A stretch of DNA of 27,594 nucleotides from Ruminococcaceae bacterium UBA6413 (GCA_002437415.1 DJPL01000026.1:195-27788), one strand, 5' to 3'. Numbered from the stretch's first letter, positions 8,028 to 14,967 are shown. Numbers and translations are program-made. Notes: generated from the letters alone by a model not told the origin.

Positions 8028-8112
8028 TTATGCTTGCTCTGTTGGTTTCGCATCGTGCGAAACTTGGGGCAAGCATTATCGCGCATCCTTGCGCGACCCG
8101 CAAATTGCGGGT
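7604..8112. repeat. Cluster of small hairpins with conserved loops, including repeated two-tier 47-48 nt hairpins
   Basis: This gene-free stretch holds at least 14 short stem-loops. Most have the loop TCG or TCCT closed by CA/TG or CG/TG. Examples are GTTTCGCA-TCG-TGCGAAAC (7687-7705 and 8045-8063), GCGCA-TCCT-TGCGC (7655-7668), CGTTGCA-TCG-TGCAACG (7786-7802) and CGCGCA-TCCT-TGCGCG (7858-7873, 8080-8095). Five sit inside an outer stem, giving a two-tier hairpin of 47-48 nt at 7604-7650, 7672-7718, 7771-7818, 7877-7924 and 8030-8076. The outer stems are GCGGTCA, ATGCTTGC, GACAGCCA, ATGAAC and ATGCTTGC. The side loops resemble TTTGTG. The stem sequences differ between copies yet remain paired. 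No protein reading frame here is convincing. Confidence 0.8.
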
Positions 8113-8125
8113 TCTCCCTCCCGCC

Positions 8126-8176
8126 GCACCAAAAATAATAACCCCACTCGTTGAGCGGGGTTATTATTTTTGGTGC
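8126..8176. terminator. Terminator of tRNA-Leu, stem extends into the tRNA CCA end
   Basis: A perfect 20-bp inverted repeat (8126-8145 with 8157-8176) surrounds a short inner CTC/GAG stem. On the minus strand it follows the tRNA and ends in a T run, making a strong terminator; it reads in both directions. Its outer arm includes the tRNA's own GCACCA, so a transcript running past the T run could pair with the mature 3' end. Confidence 0.85.
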
Positions 8177-8257
8177 CGATGGCGGGGGTCGAACCCGCAC
8201 GGTATTGCTACCAACGGATTTTGAGTCCGTCACGTCTGCCAATTCCATCACATCGGC
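8171..8257 (-). tRNA. tRNA-Leu(CAA)
   Basis: An 87-nt leucine tRNA decoding UUG, with encoded CCA. The acceptor stem GCCGATG pairs with CATCGGC. The anticodon arm ACGGA-CTCAAAA-TCCGT gives anticodon CAA. The long variable arm (GGTA/TACC) is typical of class II tRNAs, and the T arm is GCGGG-TTCGACC-CCCGC. It has its own promoter at 8317-8345 and terminator at 8126-8176. Confidence 0.96.
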
Positions 8258-8316
8258 TGATATTGTCTTTGCGAAAGCGCACTGTGTCACAAAAATAACG
8301 ATTTCACAGTTTGATT

Positions 8317-8345
8317 ATTATATCATAGCGGAAAAATGTTGTCAA
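8317..8345 (-). promoter_or_regulatory. Promoter of tRNA-Leu
   Basis: On the minus strand, perfect TTGACA (8340-8345), a 17-bp spacer and perfect TATAAT (8317-8322). It is divergent from the rny promoter 52 bp away. Confidence 0.85.
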
Positions 8346-8396
8346 TAGATTTTCACCATTTTCCAAAATAGTTTAGTGTTTTTTTATAAAAAGCAC

Positions 8397-8425
8397 TTGA
8401 CAATTTGTTGAAAATGCCTTAAAAT
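8397..8425 (+). promoter_or_regulatory. Promoter of rny
   Basis: TTGACA (8397-8402), a 17-bp spacer and TAAAAT (8420-8425). The start of transcription should be near 8432, leaving an unusually long leader of about 200 nt. Confidence 0.8.
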
Positions 8426-8466
8426 TATTATTGAGTAAAATCTATTATAACTCAGGAGCTCTGTTC

Positions 8467-8557
8467 GATGACGGCGAGAAAAATTACGGTCATCGCACGG
8501 AAATCCGCTTATTTTACATATATACAATTAAATGTTTAAATGTAAAATCAACCGTGC
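8467..8557 (+). promoter_or_regulatory. Structured 5' leader of rny
   Basis: Two stem-loops lie in the ~200-nt leader. The first pairs GATGAC (8467-8472) with GTCATC (8489-8494). The second is a two-tier hairpin directly after it: GCACGG (8495-8500) with CCGTGC (8552-8557), and inside it ATTTTACAT (8511-8519) with ATGTAAAAT (8540-8548). I do not recognise a known riboswitch. Autoregulation of the mRNA by RNase Y is a reasonable guess, by analogy with RNase E acting on its own leader. Confidence 0.5.
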
Positions 8558-8630
8558 AGGCATATAAGCTGTTAAAGCAATAACTGCGGCGGTCTGACAC
8601 GGCAATTCAGAAAAGGAGGAACGCTAACCC

Positions 8631-10229
8631 ATGGAAGTGTGGCTTGCAGTTACACTCTGTGCGGCGGCATTCGTAGTCGGAGCGGCGATATTCGGTTTTG
8701 TAATGTACAAAATGGGTATCGAGCATAGAAAAAAGACGGCAGAAGCGCAGATCGAGTCTGCCGAAAAAGAAGCAAGCAGGATAGTATCCGAAGCTAATGA
8801 AAAAGCTCAGGCAACAAAGAAAACCGCACTGGTTGAGGCTAAAGATGAGATCTTTAAACTCAAAGAGAACAACGAAAAAGAAATTCAGAGACTGAAAAAC
8901 GAAACTGACAGAGAGCTCAAGGAGCGCAGAGCGGAGGTAACACGCTCTGAAAGAAGACTTCAGCAGAAGGAGGAGAACCTCGACAAGAAGAACGATAAGA
9001 TCGAACGACTTGAAGAACAGCTCCTCAACAAGAACAAGAAGGCTGAAGAAAAGCTGGCAGAAGCCGAATCTATCAAGAAGAGCCAGATGGATATCCTCGA
9101 AAAGATATCCGGCTTTACTATCGATCAGGCTAAAGAACACCTGCTGAGTATGCTCGACAGCGAGCTTACTCACGAAAAGGCTGTGAAGATCACAGCTTAC
9201 GAACAGCGTCTTAAGGACGAATGTGACGAAAAGGCAAGACAGTATATTTCACTTGCTATTTCAAGACTTGCCGCAGATACGGTATCCGAAGTTGCGGTAT
9301 CTGTCGTACCTCTGCCGAATGACGAGATGAAGGGCAGAATCATCGGACGTGAAGGTCGTAATATCCGTGCACTTGAACAGCTCACGGGTGTTGACCTTAT
9401 CATTGACGATACGCCCGAGGCTATCACGCTCTCATGCCACGATCATGTAAGACGTGAGATAGCAAGAATAGCACTTGAAAAGCTTATTCAGGACGGTCGT
9501 ATCCATCCCACAAGAATTGAAGAAACGGTTGAAAAAGCAAGACGTGAGGTTGAGCTCAAGATCAAGCAGGAGGGCGAGCGTGCCGTTATGGAAACGAACG
9601 TCAACGGTCTGCATCACGAGCTTGTAAGGCTTATCGGACGTCTTTACTACCGTACTTCTTACCGTCAGAATGTACTTAACCATTCAATTGAGGTCGCACA
9701 CCTCGCAGGCATTATGGCAAGCGAACTCGGTGTTGACGCAACGCTCGCAAGAAGAGCAGGTCTTCTGCACGATATCGGTAAGGCTCTTAACCACGAGATC
9801 GAAGGCTCACACGTTCAGATAGGTGTTGATGTCTGCCGCAAGTATAAGGAAAGCCCCGAGGTTATCCACGCTATCGAAGCTCACCACGGCGATGTTGAGA
9901 TACACTCTGTTATCGCCGCTCTTGTACAGGCTGCCGACGCAATAAGCGCCGCACGTCCCGCTGCAAGAAGCGAGAACTATGAGAACTATATCAAGCGTTT
10001 ACAGAAGCTTGAAGAGATATGCAGCTCTTATAACGGCGTTGAAAAGTCGTTTGCTATCCAGGCAGGTCGTGAGGTAAGAATCATGATAAAGCCCGAGCAG
10101 GTAAACGATGATAAGATGGTTGTACTTGCAAGAGAGATCTCTCAGCGTATCGAGAACGAGATGGAATATCCCGGTCAGATAAAGGTACACCTGATAAGAG
10201 AAAGCAGAGCTATAGATTACGCAAAATAA
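8631..10229 (+). CDS. rny: Ribonuclease Y
   Basis: A membrane-anchored endoribonuclease that starts mRNA decay in Firmicutes. The 532-aa protein has the full domain order: an N-terminal transmembrane helix (residues ~3-25), a long charged coiled coil (~30-180), a KH RNA-binding domain with GRIIGREGRNIR at 235-246, and an HD hydrolase domain with H380-D381 in LLHDIGKALNHEIEGSH. Length and domains match the family (about 520 aa). A strong AAAAGGAGGA lies 10 bp before the ATG. It is transcribed from its own promoter through a structured leader and ends at a terminator that precedes the GH5 gene. Confidence 0.97.
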   Translation: MEVWLAVTLCAAAFVVGAAIFGFVMYKMGIEHRKKTAEAQIESAEKEASRIVSEANEKAQATKKTALVEAKDEIFKLKENNEKEIQRLKNETDRELKERRAEVTRSERRLQQKEENLDKKNDKIERLEEQLLNKNKKAEEKLAEAESIKKSQMDILEKISGFTIDQAKEHLLSMLDSELTHEKAVKITAYEQRLKDECDEKARQYISLAISRLAADTVSEVAVSVVPLPNDEMKGRIIGREGRNIRALEQLTGVDLIIDDTPEAITLSCHDHVRREIARIALEKLIQDGRIHPTRIEETVEKARREVELKIKQEGERAVMETNVNGLHHELVRLIGRLYYRTSYRQNVLNHSIEVAHLAGIMASELGVDATLARRAGLLHDIGKALNHEIEGSHVQIGVDVCRKYKESPEVIHAIEAHHGDVEIHSVIAALVQAADAISAARPAARSENYENYIKRLQKLEEICSSYNGVEKSFAIQAGREVRIMIKPEQVNDDKMVVLAREISQRIENEMEYPGQIKVHLIRESRAIDYAK

Positions 10230-10243
10230 GCCATAGACACACG

Positions 10244-10279
10244 AGAGCCGTTGCATAGATTTATGTGACGGCTCTTTTT
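10244..10279 (+). terminator. Terminator after rny
   Basis: The stem AGAGCCGT (10244-10251) pairs with ACGGCTCT (10268-10275), with further weak pairing inside, and is followed by five T. It lies only 19 bp before the GH5 start codon, with the GH5 ribosome binding site in between. Confidence 0.8.
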
Positions 10280-10297
10280 GTACAAAGAGGTATTCTT

Positions 10298-11563
10298 ATG
10301 AAGAAGAGATTAACAGCAGTACTTACGGCAATGACACTTATGCTTACAGGCTGTGCGGGAAATGCTGCACCGGATACAGACAGTCAGTTGGGACAGGATA
10401 CGCAAAGCGCCGTATCTGATAATGAAAGCGGCGATAACGCATCTGTACCCGATACGGACGATTCACGCTATCAGATAATAACGGCTACAGAAATGGCGGA
10501 GAAGATGGGGCTTGGCATAAGCCTCGGCAACACTATGGAGGCGTATGAAGCCACCGACTGTGAGAAGATGTCGTATGAGTGGATACCCGTTGTTGGCGGA
10601 AACGAGCCGCAGGATTATGAAACCTGCTGGGGAGCAGACGTCACAACTCAGGAGATCATAGACGGAATGAAGGCCGAGGGCTTCAGCACGGTGCGAATAC
10701 CCGTGTTCTGGGGCAATATGATGGAGAATGACGGTACATATACGATAAACAAGGAGTACCTTGCAAGGGTAAAGGAGATCGTTGACTACTGCGAAAAGGC
10801 AGGTGTGTATTCCGTTATCAATATCCACCACTTTGACGAGTTTATCATAAGACGAAACGACCTTGACAGCTGCAAGGAGATATTCACGCATCTGTGGACG
10901 CAGATAGCGGAATACTTTGCGGACTACCCTTACACGCTGGTTTTCGAGGGGTATAACGAATACCTCGGCGGCGATCAGTTCGACTCAAGCGGCAACCTCA
11001 AGGCACAGTCCGAAACAAACGCATACGAGATGACCAATACGCTCAATCAGGCATTTGTAGACGCGGTAAGAGGCACGGGCGGATACAACGCACAGCGTGT
11101 GCTTATTGTTTCGGGATACTGGACGAACATCGACAAGACGACTTCTTCAAGATTTGTAATGCCGGAGGATCTGGTAAACGACCGCCTTATGGTATCAGTG
11201 CATTACGTTGACAACTCAATGTACTGGGCGAACAAGATAGGTAGTGAGGAGTGGCTGAAGTACATCGACAGCCAGTGCGCCGAGCTCAAGGACGCGTTCT
11301 TAGACGAGGATATACCTGTGTTTATGGGTGAAACGACCTCTACATATCCGCCGGAGAACTTTGCGAAGGACGCTGAGTACACCGATTCCTCCGAGTGCCT
11401 GTCGATAGTGCTCGGAAAGCTCACAGACCTCGGAATCGTTCCCGTTATATGGGACACGAACAGCCATTTCTATTCGAGGACAACATACAAGATAGTGAAC
11501 AGCTCGGACAGGAAGGTTATAAGGGAATATGCGGATAAGCTGAGTGCGGCTCAGCAGGAGTGA
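10298..11563 (+). CDS. GH5-family endoglucanase-like lipoprotein
   Basis: A secreted, membrane-anchored beta-glycanase, probably attacking cellulose or a related beta-glucan. The 421-aa protein starts with a lipoprotein signal peptide (MKKRLTAVLTAMTLMLTGC, lipid-bearing C19), then a ~40-residue Asp/Ser-rich linker and a TIM-barrel GH5 domain. Family marks are ISLGNTMEA, GFSTVRIPVFWGNMM, NIHHFDEF, the acid/base in GYNEY (E221) and the nucleophile in FMGETTS (E345). No carbohydrate-binding or dockerin domain is present. I start at the ATG at 10298 with AAAGAGG upstream; a longer GTG start at 10265 would overlap the rny terminator. No separate promoter is visible in the 68-bp gap, so expression may depend on read-through. 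The GH5 subfamily and exact substrate cannot be read from this. Confidence 0.9.
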   Translation: MKKRLTAVLTAMTLMLTGCAGNAAPDTDSQLGQDTQSAVSDNESGDNASVPDTDDSRYQIITATEMAEKMGLGISLGNTMEAYEATDCEKMSYEWIPVVGGNEPQDYETCWGADVTTQEIIDGMKAEGFSTVRIPVFWGNMMENDGTYTINKEYLARVKEIVDYCEKAGVYSVINIHHFDEFIIRRNDLDSCKEIFTHLWTQIAEYFADYPYTLVFEGYNEYLGGDQFDSSGNLKAQSETNAYEMTNTLNQAFVDAVRGTGGYNAQRVLIVSGYWTNIDKTTSSRFVMPEDLVNDRLMVSVHYVDNSMYWANKIGSEEWLKYIDSQCAELKDAFLDEDIPVFMGETTSTYPPENFAKDAEYTDSSECLSIVLGKLTDLGIVPVIWDTNSHFYSRTTYKIVNSSDRKVIREYADKLSAAQQE

Positions 11564-11592
11564 GTATATTGAGATTAAAATAAGATAAATAT

Positions 11593-11630
11593 AAAAAAGC
11601 AACCGTGGTATGTACCGTGGTTGCTTTTTT
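11593..11630. terminator. Bidirectional terminator between GH5 gene and lipoprotein gene
   Basis: AAAAAAGCAACC (11593-11604) pairs with GGTTGCTTTTTT (11619-11630), with an inner GGTA/TACC pair. The A and T tails make it work in both directions for the convergent genes. Confidence 0.9.
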
Positions 11631-11663
11631 CATATAACATATTTTTCGGATAGCCTTAAAGGC

Positions 11664-12314
11664 TTATTTGCCGTTCATCACTCCAAGGTTCATTTCCCAG
11701 CTGTTGATTTTATAAGTGCCGTCGTCAAGTACAAATTCAAGCCTTGCGTTGCGTTGTGCTTCGTACAGGTCAAGATACGGCACTATCGCCGTGAAGCCTG
11801 TATCGGTAAGCCCGGATATCACGCAGGAGGTAGTATCCCATATATTCTTACCGTCTGAAACGGCATCGGTATTTTCGTAAAGCTTGCCGTCAATGTCTTT
11901 GTAATACGCGGTGTCATCGGAGAGGTTGAGGTAAAATGAGCTTTCGAGGTATTCTTTCGTGAAGTATTTTTCGGTATCTGTCTTAAGCGAGTCGAGAGTA
12001 TCGTATACGCTCTCGACAGGCGAGTAGGCAAAGCCGTTGGCATCGGTCACGGATACGGAGCTGTCGACAGGCAGACTGCAACGGTAATATATGGAATAGA
12101 ACTTGTCGGCTATCGGCATAATTTCCGCTGTATATTGTTTTGCCGAGTCTTCTGTGAGCGTTTCGCTCTGAACCTCTGAGCTGACTGAGCTTTCTGTGCC
12201 GGTTGAGCCTTCACTGCCGACTGCGCTTTTGCTGCATGATGACAGTCCCGCCGTTGCAAACAATGTGCACACCGAAAGCATAACTGTTGTTATTCCTGAT
12301 AATTTCTTTCTCAT
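11664..12314 (-). CDS. Lipoprotein of unknown function
   Basis: A 216-aa protein with a clear lipoprotein signal peptide ending in LSSC (C27), a Ser/Thr/Glu-rich linker (~30-60), and one compact alpha/beta domain of about 150 residues (from YTAEIMPIADKFYSIYY to YKINSWEMNLGV). Segments such as TEKYFTKEYLESSFY and DIDGKLYENTDAV recall cell-wall hydrolase inhibitor-type (IseA-like) lipoproteins, but this is a weak resemblance and I do not assign a function. It lies 20 bp downstream of a transglutaminase-like lipoprotein and is very likely in one operon with it, so both may act at the cell surface. The stop codon is followed by a shared terminator. Confidence 0.8.
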   Translation of the reverse strand: MRKKLSGITTVMLSVCTLFATAGLSSCSKSAVGSEGSTGTESSVSSEVQSETLTEDSAKQYTAEIMPIADKFYSIYYRCSLPVDSSVSVTDANGFAYSPVESVYDTLDSLKTDTEKYFTKEYLESSFYLNLSDDTAYYKDIDGKLYENTDAVSDGKNIWDTTSCVISGLTDTGFTAIVPYLDLYEAQRNARLEFVLDDGTYKINSWEMNLGVMNGK

Positions 12315-12334
12315 AATATGTCCTTTCGCTTTGT

Positions 12335-13252
12335 TTATCTTGTGAACGTGTCGGGTATGTAATAATATCCGGGGAAGCCCTCATATGTTATGCCGTATCT
12401 GCAATGATAGCTGTCCTCTCTGCCTGCGTCCATAGTTATCCGTTCCATTGCTATGTCATAGATGTACGGTACGCCGTCTCGTTCAATGACATCCCATGTG
12501 TGCGGTATATATCCGGACGGAGAGTGATAGCTTGAATGCTGTCCGTAATACATCAACGTGTCAACACCTACGGCTCTTGTCATAAATTTGAATGCAGCCG
12601 AGAAGTCGTAGCAAATGCCGCATTTCTTTTCAAACAGGCTTATAGCGTAAAGCTGTTCGGAATACTTTTTCTGATTTTTAGGAATTAACAAGGTGCGCTC
12701 AACGTAGTCATATTGCAACAGATAATCATAAACAGCCAGACATTTGTCGGCTTCTGTCATATCCCGAGTGATGATTTCATCAAGGATCGGGAATATGATA
12801 TCATCAAGCGGCTGATATCCTGATGATGTGTAGCTGTCGTACTTTTCGGCGGGCTTGGTTGTATCGCTTTTGGGGGCTGTCGTTTCCGTCAAGGGTGTGG
12901 TTTGCGCGGCGGGTGTTGTTGAAGTAACCGCTGTGACAGCGGCGGCAGTTGTTGTCGACGCTGTTGTTGACGTTGTGGTAGAAGCTGTGGTTGTGACAGC
13001 GGTTTCGGTTTTCGCCGAAGTGCTTGTTTCGGCATATGCTGTATCAGGCTTGGTTTTGGCTGTCGCTTCGGGTGCGGCTGATGTGCCGACTGTGGCAGAT
13101 ACGGTTTCGGGCGGCGTGGCGGTCGTCTGAACGGCAGTAGCATATGAGCTGTCCGCGGTGCTTTGAGATGACTGCGATGAGCAGGCGGCAAGCGCTACCG
13201 TCACACCCGCAGTCAGAATAACTGCGATAGATTTACTTATTGGTGTTTTCAT
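12335..13252 (-). CDS. Transglutaminase-like lipoprotein
   Basis: A 305-aa surface lipoprotein. The signal peptide ends in LAAC (C24). A low-complexity Thr/Ala/Pro/Lys-rich linker of about 110 residues follows, and then a transglutaminase-like (papain-fold) domain from residue ~145. The catalytic triad is intact: C214 in KKCGICYDFSAAF, H251 in PHTWDVI and D266 in YIYDIAMER. In bacteria such domains often act as cysteine proteases or peptidases rather than cross-linkers, so the reaction is open. The linker probably spans the cell wall. It is the first gene of a two-gene leftward operon with the unknown lipoprotein. Upstream spacing to the minus-strand promoter is about 60 bp. Confidence 0.87.
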   Translation of the reverse strand: MKTPISKSIAVILTAGVTVALAACSSQSSQSTADSSYATAVQTTATPPETVSATVGTSAAPEATAKTKPDTAYAETSTSAKTETAVTTTASTTTSTTASTTTAAAVTAVTSTTPAAQTTPLTETTAPKSDTTKPAEKYDSYTSSGYQPLDDIIFPILDEIITRDMTEADKCLAVYDYLLQYDYVERTLLIPKNQKKYSEQLYAISLFEKKCGICYDFSAAFKFMTRAVGVDTLMYYGQHSSYHSPSGYIPHTWDVIERDGVPYIYDIAMERITMDAGREDSYHCRYGITYEGFPGYYYIPDTFTR

Positions 13253-13311
13253 TTATTTTTCTCCGGTTTCCGATTTTGTCCGACATACTTTGACGGAATA
13301 TTACATATCAT

Positions 13312-13340
13312 ATTTTAACACAACGTGTACGGATAGTCAA
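13312..13340 (-). promoter_or_regulatory. Promoter of the lipoprotein operon
   Basis: On the minus strand, TTGACT (13335-13340), a 17-bp spacer and TAAAAT (13312-13317). It is divergent from the XRE regulator gene, whose own promoter is not clear (a TACACT at 13385-13390 lacks a good -35). Confidence 0.7.
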
Positions 13341-13453
13341 CGGTATGTGTTACAAAAATCAACAGTCCGAAAACAGATATATGCTACACTTTAAATAAAG
13401 CTATCGTGTATTTTGAGTATTCGGAATGTGTATTTGTGTAACGGAGGGGTACA

Positions 13454-13777
13454 ATGGTGAAGTTCGGTGAAAGAGTAAAGCAGTTAAGGCTAGATGCCGG
13501 AATGACACAGGAACAGCTGGCTAACAGAATATGGGTGTCGAAGGCGGCTGTCAGCAACTATGAGCTGTCCGAACGTAATCCATCACCCGAAACCATTATA
13601 AAGATCGCCAAGGTGTTTGGAGTTACGACCGACTATCTTTTCGGACTGGAGGAAAAAAGGCAGGCACTGGACATAACGGGACTGCCGGAAGAGGATATTT
13701 TATTTTTGCAGTCGGCGGCAGAGCTGTTGAAAAAGAAAAATGCGGCGCGGAAAACCACAAAAAAACAGCAGGGCTGA
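13454..13777 (+). CDS. XRE-family helix-turn-helix regulator
   Basis: A 107-aa DNA-binding protein of the Cro/C1 (XRE) family. The helix-turn-helix is at residues ~7-60: FGERVKQLRLDAGMTQEQLA, then ISKAAVSNYE-like WVSKAAVSNYELSERNPSP, ending with TTDYLFG. The rest is a short basic helical tail with no sensory domain. A GGAGGGG lies 6-7 bp before the ATG. It lies between a divergent lipoprotein operon and the RDAC-like/tcdA operon, whose promoter begins 3 bp after its stop codon, so either could be its target. The target is not shown by the sequence. Confidence 0.9.
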   Translation: MVKFGERVKQLRLDAGMTQEQLANRIWVSKAAVSNYELSERNPSPETIIKIAKVFGVTTDYLFGLEEKRQALDITGLPEEDILFLQSAAELLKKKNAARKTTKKQQG

Positions 13778-13779
13778 CA

Positions 13780-13808
13780 TTGACAGCAGACGAATTACGA
13801 TGTATAAT
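13780..13808 (+). promoter_or_regulatory. Perfect consensus promoter of the RDAC-like/tcdA operon
   Basis: TTGACA (13780-13785), exactly 17 bp, and TATAAT (13803-13808). It begins right after the XRE stop codon. It shows that the apparent TTG-started longer reading frame from 13780 is promoter DNA and that translation starts at 13861. Confidence 0.9.
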
Positions 13809-13860
13809 AGCAGTATTGCACATAAAACAGATAGAAACGGTAGACTTAAAGGAGCAACTT

Positions 13861-14085
13861 ATGGCAATAAGCATAACAGAAGCATCTGAGCTTAAAAAGG
13901 CGATACATGCGAACTTCGGCGTGACGTTACACTTCCATGACGGATGCGGCGGACAGTATTTCACGCTTGACGAAAGAAACGATGAGATAAAGCAGTTTGT
14001 CGAGAGCTACTTCGATAAAAAGGGAATGACCGTTACATTTATAGCAAGGGGAACACAGTTCTCCGTGGGAGGTAACAATGCTTGA
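13861..14085 (+). CDS. Small RDAC-like family protein
   Basis: A 74-aa cytosolic protein with an alpha/beta pattern: helix ITEASELKKAIHANFG, strand VTLHFHDGCGGQYFTLDE, helix NDEIKQFVESYFDKKG, strand MTVTFIARGTQFSV. The HDGCGGQ segment matches the pattern of the short Firmicute proteins named for an RDAC(GGQ) motif, here with H-D-G-C in place of R-D-A-C. Its single Cys and adjacent glycines are suggestive but no function is established. The start is set by AAAGGAG about 7 bp before the ATG and by the promoter further upstream. The end overlaps the tcdA start by 8 bp, so the two are translationally coupled and may work together. The family name is from memory and tentative. Confidence 0.75.
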   Translation: MAISITEASELKKAIHANFGVTLHFHDGCGGQYFTLDERNDEIKQFVESYFDKKGMTVTFIARGTQFSVGGNNA

Positions 14086-14845
14086 CCAGTTTTCAAGAAC
14101 GCAACTCGTATTCGGCAAAGAGGCGATGGACAAGCTGAAAGGTGCGCGTGTTGCGGTGTTCGGCATAGGCGGCGTGGGCGGATATACCGTTGAGGCGCTT
14201 GCTCGCTCGGGTGTGGGTGCGATCGATATAATCGACGACGACAAGGTATGTCTTACTAACATAAACCGACAGATAATAGCTACAAGAAAGACGGTCGGAA
14301 AGTACAAGGTAGATGTTGCCAAGGAGCGCATTGAAGATATAAATCCCGACTGCAAGGTGACGGCTTTCAAGACCTTCTATATGCCCGAAACCGCGGATCA
14401 GTTTGATTTCACTCAGTATGACTATGTGGTTGACGCTATAGACACGGTCACAGGCAAGATCGCACTTATCGAAAACGCCAAAAAGGCGGGAACACCTATC
14501 ATAAGCTCTATGGGAGCGGGAAACAAGGTCGACCCGACGGCGTTTGAGGTAACGGATATATATAAGACCTCAGTGTGTCCTCTGGCAAAGGTAATGCGCT
14601 ATGAGCTTAAGCGCAGGGGCATAAAGAAGCTTAAGGTCGTATATTCAAAGGAAAAGCCGATACCGCCTATTGACGATATGGCTATAAGCTGTCGTCAGCA
14701 CTGCATCTGCCCTCCGGGTACTGCGAGAAAATGTACGCAGAGAAGACAGGTGCCGGGAAGTACGGCGTTTGTGCCGTCTGTGGTAGGGCTTATTATCGCG
14801 GGCGAGGTAATAAAGGATATTACGCAGTTTAAGGGTAGAGAGTAA
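14078..14845 (+). CDS. tcdA: tRNA threonylcarbamoyladenosine dehydratase (TcdA-like, ThiF/E1-type)
   Basis: An ATP-dependent enzyme that cyclises the t6A37 modification of ANN-decoding tRNAs to ct6A. The 255-aa protein has the E1-like Rossmann fold with GIGGVGG at residues 29-35, the ATP-binding IIDDDKVCLTNINRQI, DAIDTVTGK and the helix-closing FVPSVVGLIIAGEVIKDI. Length agrees with the YgdL/TcdA branch (about 250-270 aa) and not with MoeB or ThiF. A Cys-rich stretch (SCRQHCICPPGTARKC) near residues 206-221 is notable and may bind metal or be an active-site cysteine region. GGAGG lies 5 bp before the ATG. It is second in an operon with the RDAC-like gene and followed by a terminator. Confidence 0.9.
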   Translation: MLDQFSRTQLVFGKEAMDKLKGARVAVFGIGGVGGYTVEALARSGVGAIDIIDDDKVCLTNINRQIIATRKTVGKYKVDVAKERIEDINPDCKVTAFKTFYMPETADQFDFTQYDYVVDAIDTVTGKIALIENAKKAGTPIISSMGAGNKVDPTAFEVTDIYKTSVCPLAKVMRYELKRRGIKKLKVVYSKEKPIPPIDDMAISCRQHCICPPGTARKCTQRRQVPGSTAFVPSVVGLIIAGEVIKDITQFKGRE

Positions 14846-14858
14846 GAGAAATAATATA

Positions 14859-14893
14859 AAATTCCCGCAGGGTTTTATCTGCGGGGATTTTTT
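14859..14893 (+). terminator. Terminator of the tcdA operon
   Basis: AAATTCCCGCAG (14859-14870) pairs with CTGCGGGGATTT (14879-14890), with one G-T pair, and is followed by T. Confidence 0.88.
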
Positions 14894-14931
14894 GTGTGTG
14901 GGGAGTAAAATATAATATTTGAGGGAATGGG

Positions 14932-14961
14932 TTGACGAATGCATAAATCGTATGGTATATT
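14932..14961 (+). promoter_or_regulatory. Promoter of an orphan transcription unit
   Basis: TTGACG (14932-14937), an 18-bp spacer with an extended TG at 14953-14954, and TATATT (14956-14961). Nothing that looks like a full gene follows before the terminator at 15228-15285. Confidence 0.55.
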
Positions 14962-14967
14962 TGCATT

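Noticed and set aside
8607..9173. 188-codon minus-strand frame
   Set aside because: It is the reverse of the rny coiled-coil region; the Leu/Phe-rich protein is an artefact of that composition.
12855..13130. 91-codon Val/Ala-rich plus-strand frame
   Set aside because: It is the complement of the Thr/Ala linker of the transglutaminase-like lipoprotein.
13780..13860. N-terminal extension of the RDAC-like protein from a TTG
   Set aside because: The TTG is the first base triplet of a perfect -35 box, and a proper ribosome binding site precedes the ATG at 13861.
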